Source: WQUF01 sp031549525 (GTDB taxonomy: Bacteria; Bacillota; Clostridia; Clostridiales; Clostridiaceae). Taken from it: a DNA stretch of 23,524 nt. This document shows, piece after piece, positions 23,144 to 23,524 of this stretch. Numbering within the stretch: the stretch's first letter is position 1; each line of letters begins with the position of its first letter. The DNA lies in contig JAVBPQ010000013.1 in assembly GCA_031549525.1 (NCBI GenBank), positions 1 to 23,524 of the forward strand. The letters are read 5' to 3'. The notes beneath the pieces were generated by a model, which had not been told where the DNA came from, searched no databases, and saw nothing but the letters and a program-made list of their open reading frames with translations. The translations under genes were made by a program, and so were the position numbers.

Positions 23144-23524
23144 CTAGGATCGTTGTATTAACCCATATAGGAAGAGCTTCATCATTCCCATTTTATAGTC
23201 ACTAGTCGTTGCTAAAAAATCACTATGTTGAAATATTGACATGAACATCATAAAATAAGACATAATTGCTTCAGTTGGTATATCCTTGTCAATAGCGCCC
23301 TCTTTTTTCCCAAGCTTAATAAAATTATTATATATAACCATAGCTTTTTCTCTTATAGCCTCTTGAAATATCTGATTAAGAGCCTTATCGTCTAAAGCCT
23401 GTTCGTTAAAATGTGACAATGCAACTTCATTGATCATATCGCTCTTGTCTTGTATAATAAGCTCTAATTTTTCAACAAATGAAATATCGAGTTTCATTAT
23501 CTGTTCATATTTACTCAAGGCTGC
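23144..23524 (-). CDS. TetR/AcrR-family transcriptional regulator, C-terminal part, 5' end outside the window
   Basis: The minus-strand frame is open from the window edge (AALSKYEQIMKLDISF...) to the stop at 23144, about 126 residues. The helical sequence has the usual AAL..Y start of TetR ligand-domain helix 4, then VEKLELIIQDKSDMINEVALS and GKKEGAIDKDIPTEAIMSYFM, a form shared by many TetR proteins (one helix ending in xGxIdxdi). The DNA-binding HTH should lie just outside the window. The gene converges with pdaA and does not seem related to it. Ligand and targets are unknown. Confidence 0.75.
   Translation of the reverse strand, partial: AALSKYEQIMKLDISFVEKLELIIQDKSDMINEVALSHFNEQALDDKALNQIFQEAIREKAMVIYNNFIKLGKKEGAIDKDIPTEAIMSYFMMFMSIFQHSDFLATTSDYKMGMMKLFLYGLIQRS

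Noticed and set aside
1..23524. CRISPR array, tRNA, rRNA or phage genes
   Set aside because: No regularly spaced repeats, no tRNA-like cloverleaf with CCA-type end and no phage structural or integrase genes were noticed on reading the window.

Overview
The window looks like chromosomal DNA of a low-GC, spore-forming, anaerobic Firmicute, probably Clostridium in the broad sense. The grounds are AT-rich codon use, strong GGAGG-type ribosome binding sites, several TTG starts, a PdaA-type spore-cortex deacetylase and a corrinoid/folate methyl-transfer system. No rRNA, tRNA, CRISPR array or intact mobile element was seen.

Region 1 (1-2500) is an accessory, partly decayed patch on the minus strand. 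It holds the end of a probable IS4-type transposase at the window edge, an intact ABC-F protein of the ribosome-protection type, and an ABC exporter gene reduced by an internal deletion. A 23-codon ORF lies upstream of the exporter remnant.

Region 2 (2500-15630) is the core: a catabolic island built as two divergent blocks. The minus block runs panB, an MttB-family methyltransferase, an Asp/Glu-racemase-family protein and a DUF1638 protein. The plus block has a second MttB-family methyltransferase, then an eight-gene operon: a DHPS-fold methyltetrahydrofolate/corrinoid methyltransferase, a corrinoid protein, an opine-dehydrogenase-family enzyme and a complete branched-chain-amino-acid-type (LIV) ABC importer. 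Each block start carries a sigma-54 -24/-12 element: at 6574-6589 (minus), 6634-6649 (plus) and 8097-8112 (plus). Two related hairpins, each oriented with the transcription that precedes it, sit at 3299-3336 and 15582-15624.

Region 3 (15637-18700, minus) encodes the matching control: a sigma-54 enhancer-binding activator with a cysteine-rich sensor, followed by rpoN (sigma-54). As read here, rpoN is interrupted by two offsetting frameshifts.

Region 4 (18986-23524) returns to household genes: a ribbon-helix-helix protein co-oriented with clpB, then pdaA, a bidirectional terminator, and the 3' part of a TetR-family regulator that leaves the window.

Reading of the system (inference): an N-methylated or quaternary amine, possibly an amino-acid or opine derivative, is imported by the LIV transporter. 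It is demethylated by one or both MttB-like proteins onto the corrinoid protein, and the methyl group passes to tetrahydrofolate. The opine-dehydrogenase-like enzyme and the racemase-like protein would process the demethylated carbon skeleton. PanB, which uses methylene-tetrahydrofolate and 2-oxoisovalerate, is an unexpected partner. The substrate is unknown, and I know of no described pathway with this gene set.
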